DNA from: Thermoanaerobacterium sp. CMT5567-10
GTDB taxonomy: Bacteria; Bacillota; Thermoanaerobacteria; Thermoanaerobacterales; Thermoanaerobacteraceae
DNA length: 64,000 nucleotides
NCBI RefSeq assembly: GCF_030534315.2
Contig: NZ_CP130558.2
Location: forward strand, 2,780,501 to 2,844,500
Direction of reading: 5' to 3'
Both the position numbers and the translations under genes were made by a program. Every line of letters begins with the position of its first letter. The first letter of the stretch is position 1. The notes below the pieces were generated by a model, which worked only from the letters and a program-made list of their open reading frames with translations, made no database searches and was not told the origin of the DNA. Positions 34,341 through 43,505 of the stretch are shown piece by piece.

Positions 34341-35060
34341 GTGAAAAAGAACTTTTTTATTTCTATTGCTTTTGTATGTATTGTTCTTGGAATAATGATA
34401 TCAACACAATTTAAAAATGTAAAAAATAGTGATAATCTCACTGTACAGAGAGCCGAGGAACTTACGAATAAATTAAAGCAGGTCCAAAAGGAAAGGGATG
34501 AATTAAAAAACCAGATAAATGATTTAGAATCTAAGATATCAAGTTATGAAAATTCTGCGGCAAAAACTAGCACAGTTACAAAATCACTTAAGGATGACCT
34601 TGACAAATATAAAGAACTAGCCGGATTATCTGATGTTGAAGGTCCAGGAGTTATAGTTACTATAAATGATAGTGATAAACAGCTGCAGCCAGGCGATGAT
34701 CAAAATTCTTTTCTAGTTCATGATGAAGATTTGCTGAATATAGTAAATGAACTGAGGGCTGCAGGAGCTGAAGCTATATCTATTAATGATCAGAGGTTAG
34801 TCGCAACGTCAGAAATTAGGATGATTGGAACTACTATGAATATAAATTCAGCCAGATTTACTGCTCCATATGTTGTAAAAGCTATTGGAAATCCAGATAC
34901 ACTTGAGGCTGCATTGAAACTAAAAGGTGGTATTGTTGATACATTGTTGAACTGGGGAATTCAAGTTAGCATAAAAAGGTCTGATAAATTGTTAGTGAAA
35001 AAGTATGATGGGGTTTTGACGTATAAATATGCGAAACCTTACGAAGGAGGGAATAATTAA
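34341..35060 (+). CDS. DUF881 family protein
   Basis: A 239-residue protein with an N-terminal membrane anchor (about 5-24), a coiled coil (about 35-85: ELTNKLKQVQKERDELKNQI) and a DUF881 domain (GPGVIVTINDS to IQVSIKRSD). The start is GTG 34341 with GGAGG. In Firmicutes such genes (YlxW/YlxX type) lie between divIB and ftsA. Their role is unknown but probably linked to the divisome. Its stop overlaps the start of sbp. Confidence 0.85.
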   Translation: MKKNFFISIAFVCIVLGIMISTQFKNVKNSDNLTVQRAEELTNKLKQVQKERDELKNQINDLESKISSYENSAAKTSTVTKSLKDDLDKYKELAGLSDVEGPGVIVTINDSDKQLQPGDDQNSFLVHDEDLLNIVNELRAAGAEAISINDQRLVATSEIRMIGTTMNINSARFTAPYVVKAIGNPDTLEAALKLKGGIVDTLLNWGIQVSIKRSDKLLVKKYDGVLTYKYAKPYEGGNN

Positions 35061-35404
35061 TGGCACTCATCATAGTTTTAAGTTTAGCTTTAGGACTTGC
35101 TATTGGATTTTTCCTGCCCATCAACTTACCTCCTGCTTATACATCGTATCTTTCTGTTGCTATATTAGCTGCGCTGGATTCTGTGTTTGGAGGAATTCGA
35201 GCCAGCCTTGAAAATAAATTTGATAACGCAATTTTTATATCAGGTTTTTTTGGAAATGCGATATTAGCAGCAGTTTTGGCATATATAGGCGATGTATTAG
35301 GTGTACCAATTTATTTAGCTGCTATATTTGCTTTTGGTAGCAGGTTATTTACCAATTTTGCGTACATAAGGAGATATATTTTGAATAACATTTCAAAAAA
35401 ATAA
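35060..35404 (+). CDS. sbp: Small basic protein Sbp (DUF1290)
   Basis: A 114-residue membrane protein with three to four helices. The first (about 1-17) is followed by INLPPAYTSYLSVAILAALDS and VFGGIRASLENKFDN, the DUF1290/Sbp signature. The ATG overlaps the DUF881 stop codon (TAATG). It is co-conserved with DUF881 and ftsA in Firmicutes; the function is not established. Confidence 0.88.
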   Translation: MALIIVLSLALGLAIGFFLPINLPPAYTSYLSVAILAALDSVFGGIRASLENKFDNAIFISGFFGNAILAAVLAYIGDVLGVPIYLAAIFAFGSRLFTNFAYIRRYILNNISKK

Positions 35405-35426
35405 GCTCCGAGGGGAGGAGAATTAA

Positions 35427-36656
35427 TTGAATGAAATCATAACAGGGATTGATATCGGGACATCAAAGGTATGTACTATCATTGGACAATGTGATAAAAA
35501 TGGTGAGCTTAGGATAATCGGCATTGGCATGTATCCATGTAATGGGATGAAAAAAGGAGTTGTTGTTGATATTGAGACAACTGCATTTTCCATCAAAAAA
35601 TCGATCGAGCAGGCTGAAAGAATGGCTAATCAAAAAGTTACATCTGTGTATATAAAAATACCTGGTGGACTTACTGAAATATACAGAAACAAGGGTCTTG
35701 TTGCCGTAACTAGAGATGACAAAGAGATAACAAATCAAGATGTGGAAAGAGTTTTACAAGCAGCTAAGATAATGGCTTTACCATCTGATAAGCAGATAAT
35801 AGAGCTTATTCCTATTGAGTACATAGTAGATGGTTATGGTGAAATAAAAGATCCTGTAGGTATGGCGGGAATTAGACTGGAAGTCGATGCAGCCATTGTA
35901 ACAGGAAGCTTGACTGCTGTTCAGAATATGGAAAAGTGTGTTAAAAAAGCAGGATACAATATGTCTGGCATAATTGTAGAGCCACTGGCAACTGCAGAGG
36001 CCATAATGACGAAAGACGAAAAAGAGCTTGGTGCTGCATTGATTGATATAGGCGCAGGAGTAACTGATATAGCTGTATTTAAATCAGGTAATTTGGTATA
36101 TACTGGTATGATACCTGTTGGAGGAAATCATATAACAAATGACTTGTCAATAGGGTTAAAGATTTCTTTTGAAGAAGCCGAAATTATAAAGAAGAAATAC
36201 GGCTCTGTCGTGAAATTAGAAAACAATGATGAAACAGTAAAAATAGCAAATATTGCAAATCACAGTTCTCAAGATACTAGATTAAATGATATAATAGATA
36301 TTATAGAAGCAAGGGTAAGCGAAATATTGACTATGGTATATGAGGAAATGAAAAGTTCTAACGTTATTGACCTTGTGTCGACAAATATTGTAATAACAGG
36401 AGGGGGAATAACTTTTATAAAAGGTAGTTTAGATTTAGCAGAAAGTATTTTAGGGAAAAATGTAAGATTAGGTTTGCCAAATGCAATCGGAGTATCTACA
36501 CCAATTTATTCTGCATCAGTTGGAATTGTAAAATATGTCTATGCAAATCGGAAGTATTTATATAAAAAACAAGGTGAGACGCCAAAAGAAAAAAACAAAA
36601 AGAAAAATGGAGTATTCCTAAGAATAAAAGAATGGTTTAATGATTTTTGGATATGA
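35427..36656 (+). CDS. ftsA: Cell division protein FtsA
   Basis: A 409-residue actin-like ATPase that anchors FtsZ to the membrane. It has GIDIGTSKVC (phosphate 1), IDIGAGVTDIA (phosphate 2, about residue 208), VITGGGITFIKG (adenosine motif) and a C-terminal basic amphipathic helix (GVFLRIKEWFNDFW) for membrane binding. The start is TTG 35427 with GGGGAGGAG 7 bp before. It lies 12 bp upstream of ftsZ. Confidence 0.95.
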   Translation: MNEIITGIDIGTSKVCTIIGQCDKNGELRIIGIGMYPCNGMKKGVVVDIETTAFSIKKSIEQAERMANQKVTSVYIKIPGGLTEIYRNKGLVAVTRDDKEITNQDVERVLQAAKIMALPSDKQIIELIPIEYIVDGYGEIKDPVGMAGIRLEVDAAIVTGSLTAVQNMEKCVKKAGYNMSGIIVEPLATAEAIMTKDEKELGAALIDIGAGVTDIAVFKSGNLVYTGMIPVGGNHITNDLSIGLKISFEEAEIIKKKYGSVVKLENNDETVKIANIANHSSQDTRLNDIIDIIEARVSEILTMVYEEMKSSNVIDLVSTNIVITGGGITFIKGSLDLAESILGKNVRLGLPNAIGVSTPIYSASVGIVKYVYANRKYLYKKQGETPKEKNKKKNGVFLRIKEWFNDFWI

Positions 36657-36668
36657 GGAGGGTCTAAT

Positions 36669-37757
36669 ATGATAGGCATTGAAACAGATATGGAGCAATT
36701 TGCAAATATCAAAGTAATTGGCGTTGGTGGCGGTGGTGGAAATGCTGTAAACAGGATGATTGAGGCAGGGCTTAAAGGTGTCGAATTTATAGCAATCAAT
36801 ACGGATAAACAGGCACTTTACATGTCAAAAGCAGAGACAAAGATTCAGATAGGTGATAAACTGACTAAAGGACTTGGCGCAGGTGCAAACCCTGAAATTG
36901 GTAAAAAAGCAGCAGAAGAGACAAAAGACGAGATAGAAAAGATTATAAGTGGTGCAGATATGGTTTTTATAACCGCCGGCATGGGTGGTGGGACAGGGAC
37001 AGGTGCTGCCCCTGTAGTTGCTGAAATAACGAAAGAATTGGGGATACTGACTGTTGGGGTAGTTACAAAACCATTTACATTTGAAGGCAGAAAAAGAATG
37101 GCACATGCGGAAATGGGAATCGGCGAGCTTAAAAAACATGTAGATGCACTTGTTACGATACCAAATGACAGGCTTTTGCAAGTAGCCGAGAAAAAGACTT
37201 CTATGTTAGATGCATTTAAAATAGCGGACGATGTGTTAAGACAAGGTGTCCAAGGCATTTCAGATTTGATTGCTGTACCTGGACTTGTAAATGTGGATTT
37301 TGCAGATGTTAAAACAATAATGATGGAGACGGGCCTTGCCCATATGGGAATTGGCATAGCGTCTGGTGAAAATAAAGCTACCGAAGCTGCAAAGCAAGCA
37401 GTTCAAAGCCCTCTCTTAGAGACGTCTATTGAAGGTGCAAGGGGAATATTATTAAATATTGCAGGTGGATCTAATCTTAGCATATTTGAAGTAAATGAAG
37501 CTGCAAACTACATATACGAAACTGCTGATCCTGATGCAAACATAATATTTGGTGCAGTAATCGATGAGAGTTTAGAAGATCAGATTAGAATTACTGTAAT
37601 TGCAACAGGATTTGAAAAGAAATTTGAAGCAGAAAAGAAGCCTAAAATCGAAAAAGAAATTAAACAGCAAAATGAGGTAAAAGAGATAAATGAGGCTATT
37701 AAGTTTGACAATGATGACCTTGATATACCTACATTTTTAAGAAGAGGGAAAAAATAA
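36669..37757 (+). CDS. ftsZ: Cell division GTPase FtsZ
   Basis: A 362-residue tubulin homologue forming the Z ring. It has [12 protein letters not shown], the tubulin signature [14 protein letters not shown] (about residues 104-117) and the T7 loop [12 protein letters not shown] short linker rich in Glu and Lys follows, then the conserved C-terminal peptide [11 protein letters not shown] that binds FtsA. AGGAGGG precedes the ATG. A strong terminator follows and ends the division operon. Confidence 0.97.
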   Translation: MIGIETDMEQFANIKVIGVGGGGGNAVNRMIEAGLKGVEFIAINTDKQALYMSKAETKIQIGDKLTKGLGAGANPEIGKKAAEETKDEIEKIISGADMVFITAGMGGGTGTGAAPVVAEITKELGILTVGVVTKPFTFEGRKRMAHAEMGIGELKKHVDALVTIPNDRLLQVAEKKTSMLDAFKIADDVLRQGVQGISDLIAVPGLVNVDFADVKTIMMETGLAHMGIGIASGENKATEAAKQAVQSPLLETSIEGARGILLNIAGGSNLSIFEVNEAANYIYETADPDANIIFGAVIDESLEDQIRITVIATGFEKKFEAEKKPKIEKEIKQQNEVKEINEAIKFDNDDLDIPTFLRRGKK

Positions 37758-37765
37758 AAAGATAT

Positions 37766-37800
37766 ACACCTTAATTGACTACAGATTAAGGTGTTTTTTT
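37766..37800 (+). terminator. Terminator after ftsZ
   Basis: ACACCTTAAT / ATTAAGGTGT 10-bp perfect stem with a 9-base loop and a run of seven or more Ts. Confidence 0.92.
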
Positions 37801-37883
37801 ATGTCTAGACAATTACAATATATAACATTAAATGTTAAAATTCAATAAAAAAATATACATCAACGTAGATAACAGATGCCAAA

Positions 37884-37918
37884 TTGTAACATTTTTATCG
37901 ATAATTTTTTATTATAAT
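37884..37918 (+). promoter_or_regulatory. Possible long-spacer promoter of spoIIGA
   Basis: TTGTAA (37884-37889) and TATAAT (37913-37918) are 23 bp apart. The Spo0A-activated spoIIG promoter of B. subtilis is likewise a sigma-A promoter with an over-long (22 bp) spacer. No clear 0A box was found. Confidence 0.3.
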
Positions 37919-37988
37919 AAGAATAAAGGGTTATTATTTGAATATATATAATTTAGATGGTTTATAATGTCAATTGGAGCTGGTCTAC

Positions 37989-38831
37989 ATGTACGTTGAT
38001 GTTGTTTTTCTTGAAAACTTAATTATAAATTACATTATTTTATATCTTACAAAGAGATTTTCAAAATCGGAAGTCAGAAATATTCATTTATTTTTTTCAT
38101 CTTTGTTAGGGGCATTATACGTTATTTTGATATTTTTTTCTTTACCTAATATAATTTATTCACTTCCTTTTAAAATAATAATATCGATTTTAATGATTAT
38201 AATCACTTTTGGTTATAAAAAGTTGTACGAGTTCATAAAGATTATGAGTATTTTTTATCTGATTTCATTTATTGTTGGAGGAGCAGCATTTGCACTAATA
38301 TATCTTGTCAATTTTGACTTAAAGCAAATCATAATTGGAGCACTATTCATATCCATTTTGTTAATTTATATTGGATGGGGGCATATCTCAAAAAAGAATT
38401 TAGAAAGCGATATTATTCATGTTATTCAAATTAACATAAACAATATAAAAAAGGATGTAAAAGCAATTTTAGATACTGGCAACACATTGCACGATCCTCT
38501 GTCAAATTATCCAGTTGTGATAGTTGAGTACAACGCATTAAAAGATTTACTACCAGAGGGAGTAAAAAACTTATTTGATAGAGGAAATATAAACGATATT
38601 TTTGAAATACCAAAAGTTGTAGATGACGACAGATGGCTTAAAAGATTTAGATTAGTGCCATACAATTCAATTGGAACTGATAGTGGCATGATGGTAGGAT
38701 TTATACCTGATAATCTGATAATTGATGATAACAAAAAATCTTTTAAAAATGTGATTATAGGAATTTATTTAAAAAGGCTAAATACGACAGGTGATTATGA
38801 AGCACTTATTGGTTCTGAATTACTAATTTAA
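37989..38831 (+). CDS. spoIIGA: Sporulation sigma-E processing peptidase SpoIIGA
   Basis: A 280-residue protein. Five membrane helices fill the first half (about 1-145), and a cytoplasmic aspartyl protease domain follows with AILDTGNTLHDP (catalytic Asp, about residue 164) and GFIPDNL. It is activated across the septum by SpoIIR and cleaves pro-sigma-E. ATG 37989 (MYVDVVFLENLIIN) fits the family start and has GGAG 9 bp upstream; an earlier in-frame TTG is less likely. It lies 14 bp before sigE, the classical spoIIG operon. Confidence 0.93.
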   Translation: MYVDVVFLENLIINYIILYLTKRFSKSEVRNIHLFFSSLLGALYVILIFFSLPNIIYSLPFKIIISILMIIITFGYKKLYEFIKIMSIFYLISFIVGGAAFALIYLVNFDLKQIIIGALFISILLIYIGWGHISKKNLESDIIHVIQININNIKKDVKAILDTGNTLHDPLSNYPVVIVEYNALKDLLPEGVKNLFDRGNINDIFEIPKVVDDDRWLKRFRLVPYNSIGTDSGMMVGFIPDNLIIDDNKKSFKNVIIGIYLKRLNTTGDYEALIGSELLI

Positions 38832-38845
38832 TGGAGGGATATTAA

Positions 38846-39571
38846 GTGAAACTTAGAACTAAGATAAAAATAACTGTACAGCTAGCTGTAATAAAAATAT
38901 TGACAAAGCTAAAAATAAGAGAATCAATTTTTTATGTTGGTGGCAGTGAGGCGTTGCCTCCACCGCTTTCGACAGAAGAAGAAATGTTTTTAATAGAAAA
39001 AATGGAATCGGGAGATAATGCTGCAAAAACAATGCTTATTGAAAGAAATTTGAGATTGGTTGTATACATTGCTAAAAAGTTTGAAAATACTGGTGTAGGC
39101 ATAGAAGATTTGATATCAATTGGGACAATTGGACTTATTAAAGCAATAAATACTTTTAATCCTCATAAAAAGATAAAACTTGCCACTTACGCATCTAGGT
39201 GTATTGAAAATGAAATACTAATGTATCTTAGGAGGAATAGCAAGACGAGAATGGAAGTTTCATTTGATGAGCCATTAAATATCGATTGGGATGGCAATGA
39301 ACTTCTTCTTTCAGATATACTAGGAACAGATAATGAAGTAGTATATAAAATGATAGAAGATGAAGTGGATAAACAATTGTTGAAGGCAGCACTAAAGAAG
39401 CTTTCAGAAAGGGAAAAAAAGATAATAGGTTTAAGATTTGGCCTTGGTGGTGGAGTAGAAATGACGCAGAAAGAAGTTGCCGATATGCTCGGTATATCTC
39501 AATCGTATATCTCACGTCTTGAAAAAAGGATTTTAAAAAGGTTAAAAAAAGAAATCAACAGACTTGTTTAA
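38846..39571 (+). CDS. sigE: Mother-cell sigma factor pro-SigE
   Basis: A 241-residue sigma-70 family factor. An N-terminal pro-sequence of about 30 residues ([20 protein letters not shown]) is removed by SpoIIGA. Region 2 has [13 protein letters not shown] and [15 protein letters not shown], and region 4 is [24 protein letters not shown]. It directs early mother-cell transcription. The start is GTG 38846 with GGAGGGA. sigG follows after 65 bp. Confidence 0.95.
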   Translation: MKLRTKIKITVQLAVIKILTKLKIRESIFYVGGSEALPPPLSTEEEMFLIEKMESGDNAAKTMLIERNLRLVVYIAKKFENTGVGIEDLISIGTIGLIKAINTFNPHKKIKLATYASRCIENEILMYLRRNSKTRMEVSFDEPLNIDWDGNELLLSDILGTDNEVVYKMIEDEVDKQLLKAALKKLSEREKKIIGLRFGLGGGVEMTQKEVADMLGISQSYISRLEKRILKRLKKEINRLV

Positions 39572-39575
39572 TATT

Positions 39576-39604
39576 GAATAAAATTTGCTCTGCAGGTAAT
39601 ACTT
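39576..39604 (+). promoter_or_regulatory. Possible sigma-F/G-type promoter of sigG
   Basis: GAATA (39576-39580) and GGTAATACTT (39595-39604), 14 bp apart, resemble the forespore consensus (GYATA and GGNNANANTR with spacing near 15). In B. subtilis sigG is transcribed by sigma-F. Confidence 0.4.
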
Positions 39605-39636
39605 AAAATTAACCAATACATTTGGAGGATGGGCAT

Positions 39637-40407
39637 ATGAACAACAAAGTAGAAATCTGCGGAGTAAATACTTCGAAATTACCTGTATTAAAAGGTGCAA
39701 AGCAAAAAGAACTGTTAATAAGAATGAAAAATGGCGATAAAAATGCTAGAGAAGAATTTATAAATGGGAATTTAAGACTTGTATTAAGCGTTATTCAAAG
39801 ATTTAATAATCGTGGAGAATATGTAGATGACTTGTTTCAAGTTGGTTGTATAGGTTTGATTAAGGCTATTGATAATTTTGACCTTAATCAAAATGTAAAA
39901 TTCTCAACATATGCAGTACCAATGATTATTGGTGAAATAAGGCGATATTTAAGAGACAATAATTCAATAAGGGTTAGCAGATCATTAAGGGATGTAGCAT
40001 ATAAAGCATTACAGATTAGAGATAAGCTGGTTAACGAAAATTCTAAAGAACCAACAGTAGGTGATATAGCGAAAGAACTTAATATACCTAGAGAAGAAGT
40101 TGTATTTGCTCTTGATGCAATACAGGATCCTGTTTCACTATTTGAGCCAATATATCACGATGGTGGTGACGCAATATACGTAATGGACCAAATCGGCGAT
40201 GATAAAAATGTAGACGAAGTGTGGCTAGAACAAATAGCACTGAAGGAAGCAATAAAGAAATTAAATGACCGTGAAAAAATGATTTTAACAATGCGATTTT
40301 TTGAAGGAAAAACTCAGATGGAAGTCGCAAAAGAAATCGGTATTTCACAAGCACAAGTATCAAGACTTGAAAAATCAGCATTGACACATATGAGAAAATA
40401 TATATGA
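39637..40407 (+). CDS. sigG: Forespore sigma factor SigG
   Basis: A 256-residue sigma factor. The start NNKVEICGVNTSKLPVL is diagnostic for SigG. Regions 2 to 4 follow (YVDDLFQVGCIGLIKAIDNF, NSIRVSRSLRD, and the TQMEVAKEIGISQAQVSRLE HTH). ATG 39637 is chosen because GGAGGATGG precedes it. It directs late forespore genes. It lies downstream of sigE as in other Bacillota and ends at a strong terminator. Confidence 0.95.
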   Translation: MNNKVEICGVNTSKLPVLKGAKQKELLIRMKNGDKNAREEFINGNLRLVLSVIQRFNNRGEYVDDLFQVGCIGLIKAIDNFDLNQNVKFSTYAVPMIIGEIRRYLRDNNSIRVSRSLRDVAYKALQIRDKLVNENSKEPTVGDIAKELNIPREEVVFALDAIQDPVSLFEPIYHDGGDAIYVMDQIGDDKNVDEVWLEQIALKEAIKKLNDREKMILTMRFFEGKTQMEVAKEIGISQAQVSRLEKSALTHMRKYI

Positions 40408-40429
40408 CTTGCCTTATGGCAAGTTTTTT
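40407..40429 (+). terminator. Terminator after sigG
   Basis: ACTTGCC / GGCAAGT 7-bp stem, TTAT loop, then six Ts. Confidence 0.9.
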
Positions 40430-40499
40430 CCATTGTAATTTAATAAAAATAAACACATATATATTATAATAATGCAAAATAAATTGAGGGGGGATCTAT

Positions 40500-40751
40500 A
40501 TGTTTAAGACATCAGATTTAAGAGATAAGGATGTAATTGATATTAATACTGGTAAAAGACTTGGCAATATCATTGACGTAGAAGTTAACTTGGAAGAGGG
40601 AAAAGTTGAAGGATTTATACTGCCTGGCGAAAGCAAAGGATTTAGACTGTTCGTAAAAGACATTGACATATACATACCATGGAAATCTGTAAAAAAAATT
40701 GGAGAAGATGTGATATTAGTTAGTATTGATGAAAATGTAACACAAGTTTGA
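40500..40751 (+). CDS. YlmC/YmxH-family PRC-barrel protein
   Basis: An 83-residue PRC-barrel-like protein: LRDKDVIDINTGKRLGNIID with a central beta region and IPWKSVKKIGEDVILV at the end, the signature of YlmC/YmxH sporulation-linked proteins. GAGGGGGGATC precedes the ATG. It follows the sigE-sigG block, as commonly seen in clostridia. The molecular function is not established; a sporulation role is inferred from the family and neighbourhood. Confidence 0.85.
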   Translation: MFKTSDLRDKDVIDINTGKRLGNIIDVEVNLEEGKVEGFILPGESKGFRLFVKDIDIYIPWKSVKKIGEDVILVSIDENVTQV

Positions 40752-40839
40752 CTATTTACATCAATTTTATTATAATTTTATTAGCAAATGTCGATATAAA
40801 AAGTTTTTTGAACGGTTATGACGAAAGGAATGATTATAT

Positions 40840-41307
40840 TTGAAATGTCCTTTTTGCGGTTATTTGGATTCAAAAGTTATTGATTCTCGCCCTACAGATG
40901 ATTCTGCATCTATAAGGAGAAGAAGAGAATGCATAAAGTGCGGTAAAAGATTTACAACCTATGAGAAAGTTGAGCAAGTTCCGATTTTAGTTATAAAAAA
41001 AGATTTAAGCAGAGAAGCTTATGATAGAGATAAAATTTTAAAAGGTATGATAAAGGCATGTGAAAAAAGACCTGTTCCAATCAAAAAATTAGAAGATTTG
41101 GCGGATGAAATTGAAAGAGATATTTATAATTCTTATGAAAAGGAAATCACTTCGGCTCAAATTGGGGAGATGGTAATGGAAAAGCTAAAGAATGTTGATG
41201 AAGTGGCATATGTCAGGTTTGCATCAGTCTATAGACAATTTAAAGATATTAATACATTCATGGATGAGCTGAAAAAATTGCTAAATGATAACGAAGAGAG
41301 GAAATAG
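40840..41307 (+). CDS. nrdR: Ribonucleotide reductase repressor NrdR
   Basis: A 155-residue protein. An N-terminal zinc ribbon ([16 protein letters not shown], then [15 protein letters not shown], residues 2-45) is followed by an ATP-cone domain ([21 protein letters not shown] onward). It senses the ATP/dATP ratio and represses ribonucleotide reductase genes. The start is TTG 40840 with AAAGGA 10 bp before. No nrd genes or NrdR boxes were seen in this window. Confidence 0.96.
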   Translation: MKCPFCGYLDSKVIDSRPTDDSASIRRRRECIKCGKRFTTYEKVEQVPILVIKKDLSREAYDRDKILKGMIKACEKRPVPIKKLEDLADEIERDIYNSYEKEITSAQIGEMVMEKLKNVDEVAYVRFASVYRQFKDINTFMDELKKLLNDNEERK

Positions 41308-41349
41308 CCTTTTATTATTGTACATGTTTTGTACTTAGGAGGTGCAATT

Positions 41350-42057
41350 TTGGCACATACAATTCTTGTAATCGAAGATGAAGCACATATTCTAGAACTT
41401 TTAAGGTACAATCTAGAGGCACAAGGATATAATGTAATACTTACTGATAACGGCAAAGAAGGACTTGAAAAATGCAGAGAACTAAGTCCTGATCTGGTTC
41501 TTTTAGATTTAATGCTTCCGGATATAGATGGCATCGATATCTGTAAAAAGATAAAATCTGATGAACATCTTAAAAATATTCCGATTATAATGTTAACCGC
41601 AAAAAGTGAAGAATTTGATAAAATACTGGGCTTAGAGCTGGGAGCAGATGATTACATTACAAAACCATTTAGCATAAGAGAATTGCTGGCTAGGATAAAA
41701 GTTGTTTTAAGAAGATCAAAAAGTGAAACAGAAGATAATGAGATAATTAAATTCGGAGACATTACTATAGACACAGAAAAACACATAGTATATAAAGGTA
41801 ACGAAATTCTTGACCTTACTTTGAAGGAGTTTGAACTGCTTAAACTTTTATCGAAAAATAGAGGGAAAGTTTTAACGCGTGATTATTTATTGGACAAGGT
41901 TTGGGGATATGAATATGCTGGTGAAACAAGAACGGTGGATGTCCATATAAGACATTTAAGAAAGAAAATAGAAGATGATGATAAGTTGCCTGTGTACATC
42001 GAAACTGTTAGAGGTATAGGCTACAAATTAAAAGATACAGGTGAAGGCAATGCTTAA
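41350..42057 (+). CDS. phoP: PhoP/PhoB-type response regulator
   Basis: A 235-residue OmpR-family regulator. The receiver domain (ILVIEDEAHILELL) has phospho-acceptor Asp in LVLLDLMLPDIDG (about residue 53) and KPFS at its end. The C-terminal winged helix (about 130-232) has LTLKEFELLKLL and TVDVHIRHLRKKI. TTG 41350 is chosen because GGAGGT lies 7 bp upstream; an earlier TTG (41329) overlaps it. The coupled kinase, the pst genes and the PhoP-box arrays identify it as the phosphate regulator. Confidence 0.9.
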   Translation: MAHTILVIEDEAHILELLRYNLEAQGYNVILTDNGKEGLEKCRELSPDLVLLDLMLPDIDGIDICKKIKSDEHLKNIPIIMLTAKSEEFDKILGLELGADDYITKPFSIRELLARIKVVLRRSKSETEDNEIIKFGDITIDTEKHIVYKGNEILDLTLKEFELLKLLSKNRGKVLTRDYLLDKVWGYEYAGETRTVDVHIRHLRKKIEDDDKLPVYIETVRGIGYKLKDTGEGNA

Positions 42058-43411
42058 AAAACTTTATTATAGCTATTTCATAATAAGTTTTCTTGGTATT
42101 TTGGTTACATCGTTTTTTTTTATTGAAAAAATAACAACCTTAAGGTTTTGGTGTGGAATAATTTTAGGACTTATTGTCAGCAATTTTTTTGGATATAGGT
42201 TTATAAAGGGCATTGTACAGCCTATAAATGAGATAACAGATGTTGCTAAAGAGATAACAAAGGGCAACTATGAGCACAGGATGGAAATCAAGTCAATCGA
42301 TGAGATTGGTCAGTTATCTTCAGCAATAAACATTATGTCGGACAAGCTTCAAGAGACCATCGATGAGCTGTACGATAGGAATGCAAAACTTGAAGCTATT
42401 TTGAAAAGCCTTATAAATGGTGTTATAGCCTTTGATGAAAATGAAAAAATTTTATTAATAAATGATTCAGCAAGAGCAATATTGAATATAAAGGAAAGTT
42501 CTGTTGTTGGAAAGCACATATTAGACGTTGTAAGAAATACAAAATTTCATGATATTTTGGAAAAAATCATAAAGGATAAAGGATACAACATAGATAATTT
42601 AGAGATTAACACATTTAATAAATATCTCAAAATATATTCTAGTCCTATCGTTCACCAAGTCACACATAAAAAGTTAGGATTTGTTGTAATAATAAATGAC
42701 ATAACAGAGGTTAGAAAACTTGAAAAAATCAGAAGTGATTTTGTCGCAAATGTCTCACATGAGCTTAGGACACCTCTTACATCTATAAGAGGATTTATAG
42801 AAACTTTAAGAGAAGGAGCCATCGACAACGTAGAAGAGAGGGATAGGTTTCTTGAAATTATTGAGTTTGAAGCTGAGAGACTGACGAGACTTATAAATGA
42901 TATATTGACATTGTCAGAAATAGAAAATTTAAAAGATGGATTTGTAAAAGAAGACATTGCCATTGATGACGAAGTGAATGAAATTTTTTACATTATGGAA
43001 AAAACTGCAAATGATAAAAGCATAAAGCTTGTAAAAGATTTAAACTGCAAAGGTGTGGTCATAAAAACGAGTAAAGACAGGCTAAGGCAGATGATAATTA
43101 ATCTCGTCGATAATGGGATAAAATATACTCCAGAAGGCGGATACGTAAAAGTTACGACAATTGACAGAAAAGACAATGTGTTAATAGAAGTTAAAGACAG
43201 CGGAATAGGCATCTCAAAGGAGAATATTCCTAGACTGTTTGAGAGGTTTTACCGTGTTGATAAAGGAAGGTCAAGAAAATTAGGTGGTACTGGTCTTGGA
43301 CTTGCAATAGTAAAGCATATAGTTGAATCAATGAAAGGATCTATTTCAGTGGAAAGCGAGATTGGAAAAGGTACAAAATTCACTATTGTTTTACCAAAGG
43401 AGCAAAAATAG
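42050..43411 (+). CDS. phoR: PhoR-type phosphate sensor histidine kinase
   Basis: A 453-residue kinase. Two closely spaced membrane helices (about 8-27 and 33-52) with hardly any extracytoplasmic loop are followed by HAMP (about 55-105), PAS (about 115-215), HisKA with FVANVSHELRTPLTS (phospho-His about residue 233) and an HATPase domain (NLVDNGIKYTPEGG, DSGIGI, GTGLGLAI). The missing outer sensor domain suggests signal input through PstSCAB-PhoU, as in other PhoR proteins. ATG 42050 overlaps the phoP stop and has AGGTGA upstream. Confidence 0.9.
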   Translation: MLKKLYYSYFIISFLGILVTSFFFIEKITTLRFWCGIILGLIVSNFFGYRFIKGIVQPINEITDVAKEITKGNYEHRMEIKSIDEIGQLSSAINIMSDKLQETIDELYDRNAKLEAILKSLINGVIAFDENEKILLINDSARAILNIKESSVVGKHILDVVRNTKFHDILEKIIKDKGYNIDNLEINTFNKYLKIYSSPIVHQVTHKKLGFVVIINDITEVRKLEKIRSDFVANVSHELRTPLTSIRGFIETLREGAIDNVEERDRFLEIIEFEAERLTRLINDILTLSEIENLKDGFVKEDIAIDDEVNEIFYIMEKTANDKSIKLVKDLNCKGVVIKTSKDRLRQMIINLVDNGIKYTPEGGYVKVTTIDRKDNVLIEVKDSGIGISKENIPRLFERFYRVDKGRSRKLGGTGLGLAIVKHIVESMKGSISVESEIGKGTKFTIVLPKEQK

Positions 43412-43419
43412 TTTACAAT

Positions 43420-43458
43420 TTAACATGATTTTAACATAGACTTAATAATGACTTTACA
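43420..43458 (+). promoter_or_regulatory. PhoP box array upstream of pstS
   Basis: Four direct repeats, TTAACA (43420), TTAACA (43431), TTAATA (43442) and TTTACA (43453), spaced exactly 11 bp. They match the TT(A/T/C)A(C/T)A PhoP-binding consensus of Bacillus. A TACAAT -10 candidate lies 9 bp downstream (43468-43473), the usual activator geometry. Confidence 0.88.
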
Positions 43459-43505
43459 ATGGGTTGTTACAATATACCTGAAAGAAAAATTTTGGAGGTG
43501 CTTTT

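Noticed and set aside
41319-41333. GTACA-TGTTT-TGTAC inverted repeat before the phoP-type gene
   Set aside because: Only five-base arms, no T run and no PhoP-box spacing. It is too short to support a regulatory call.
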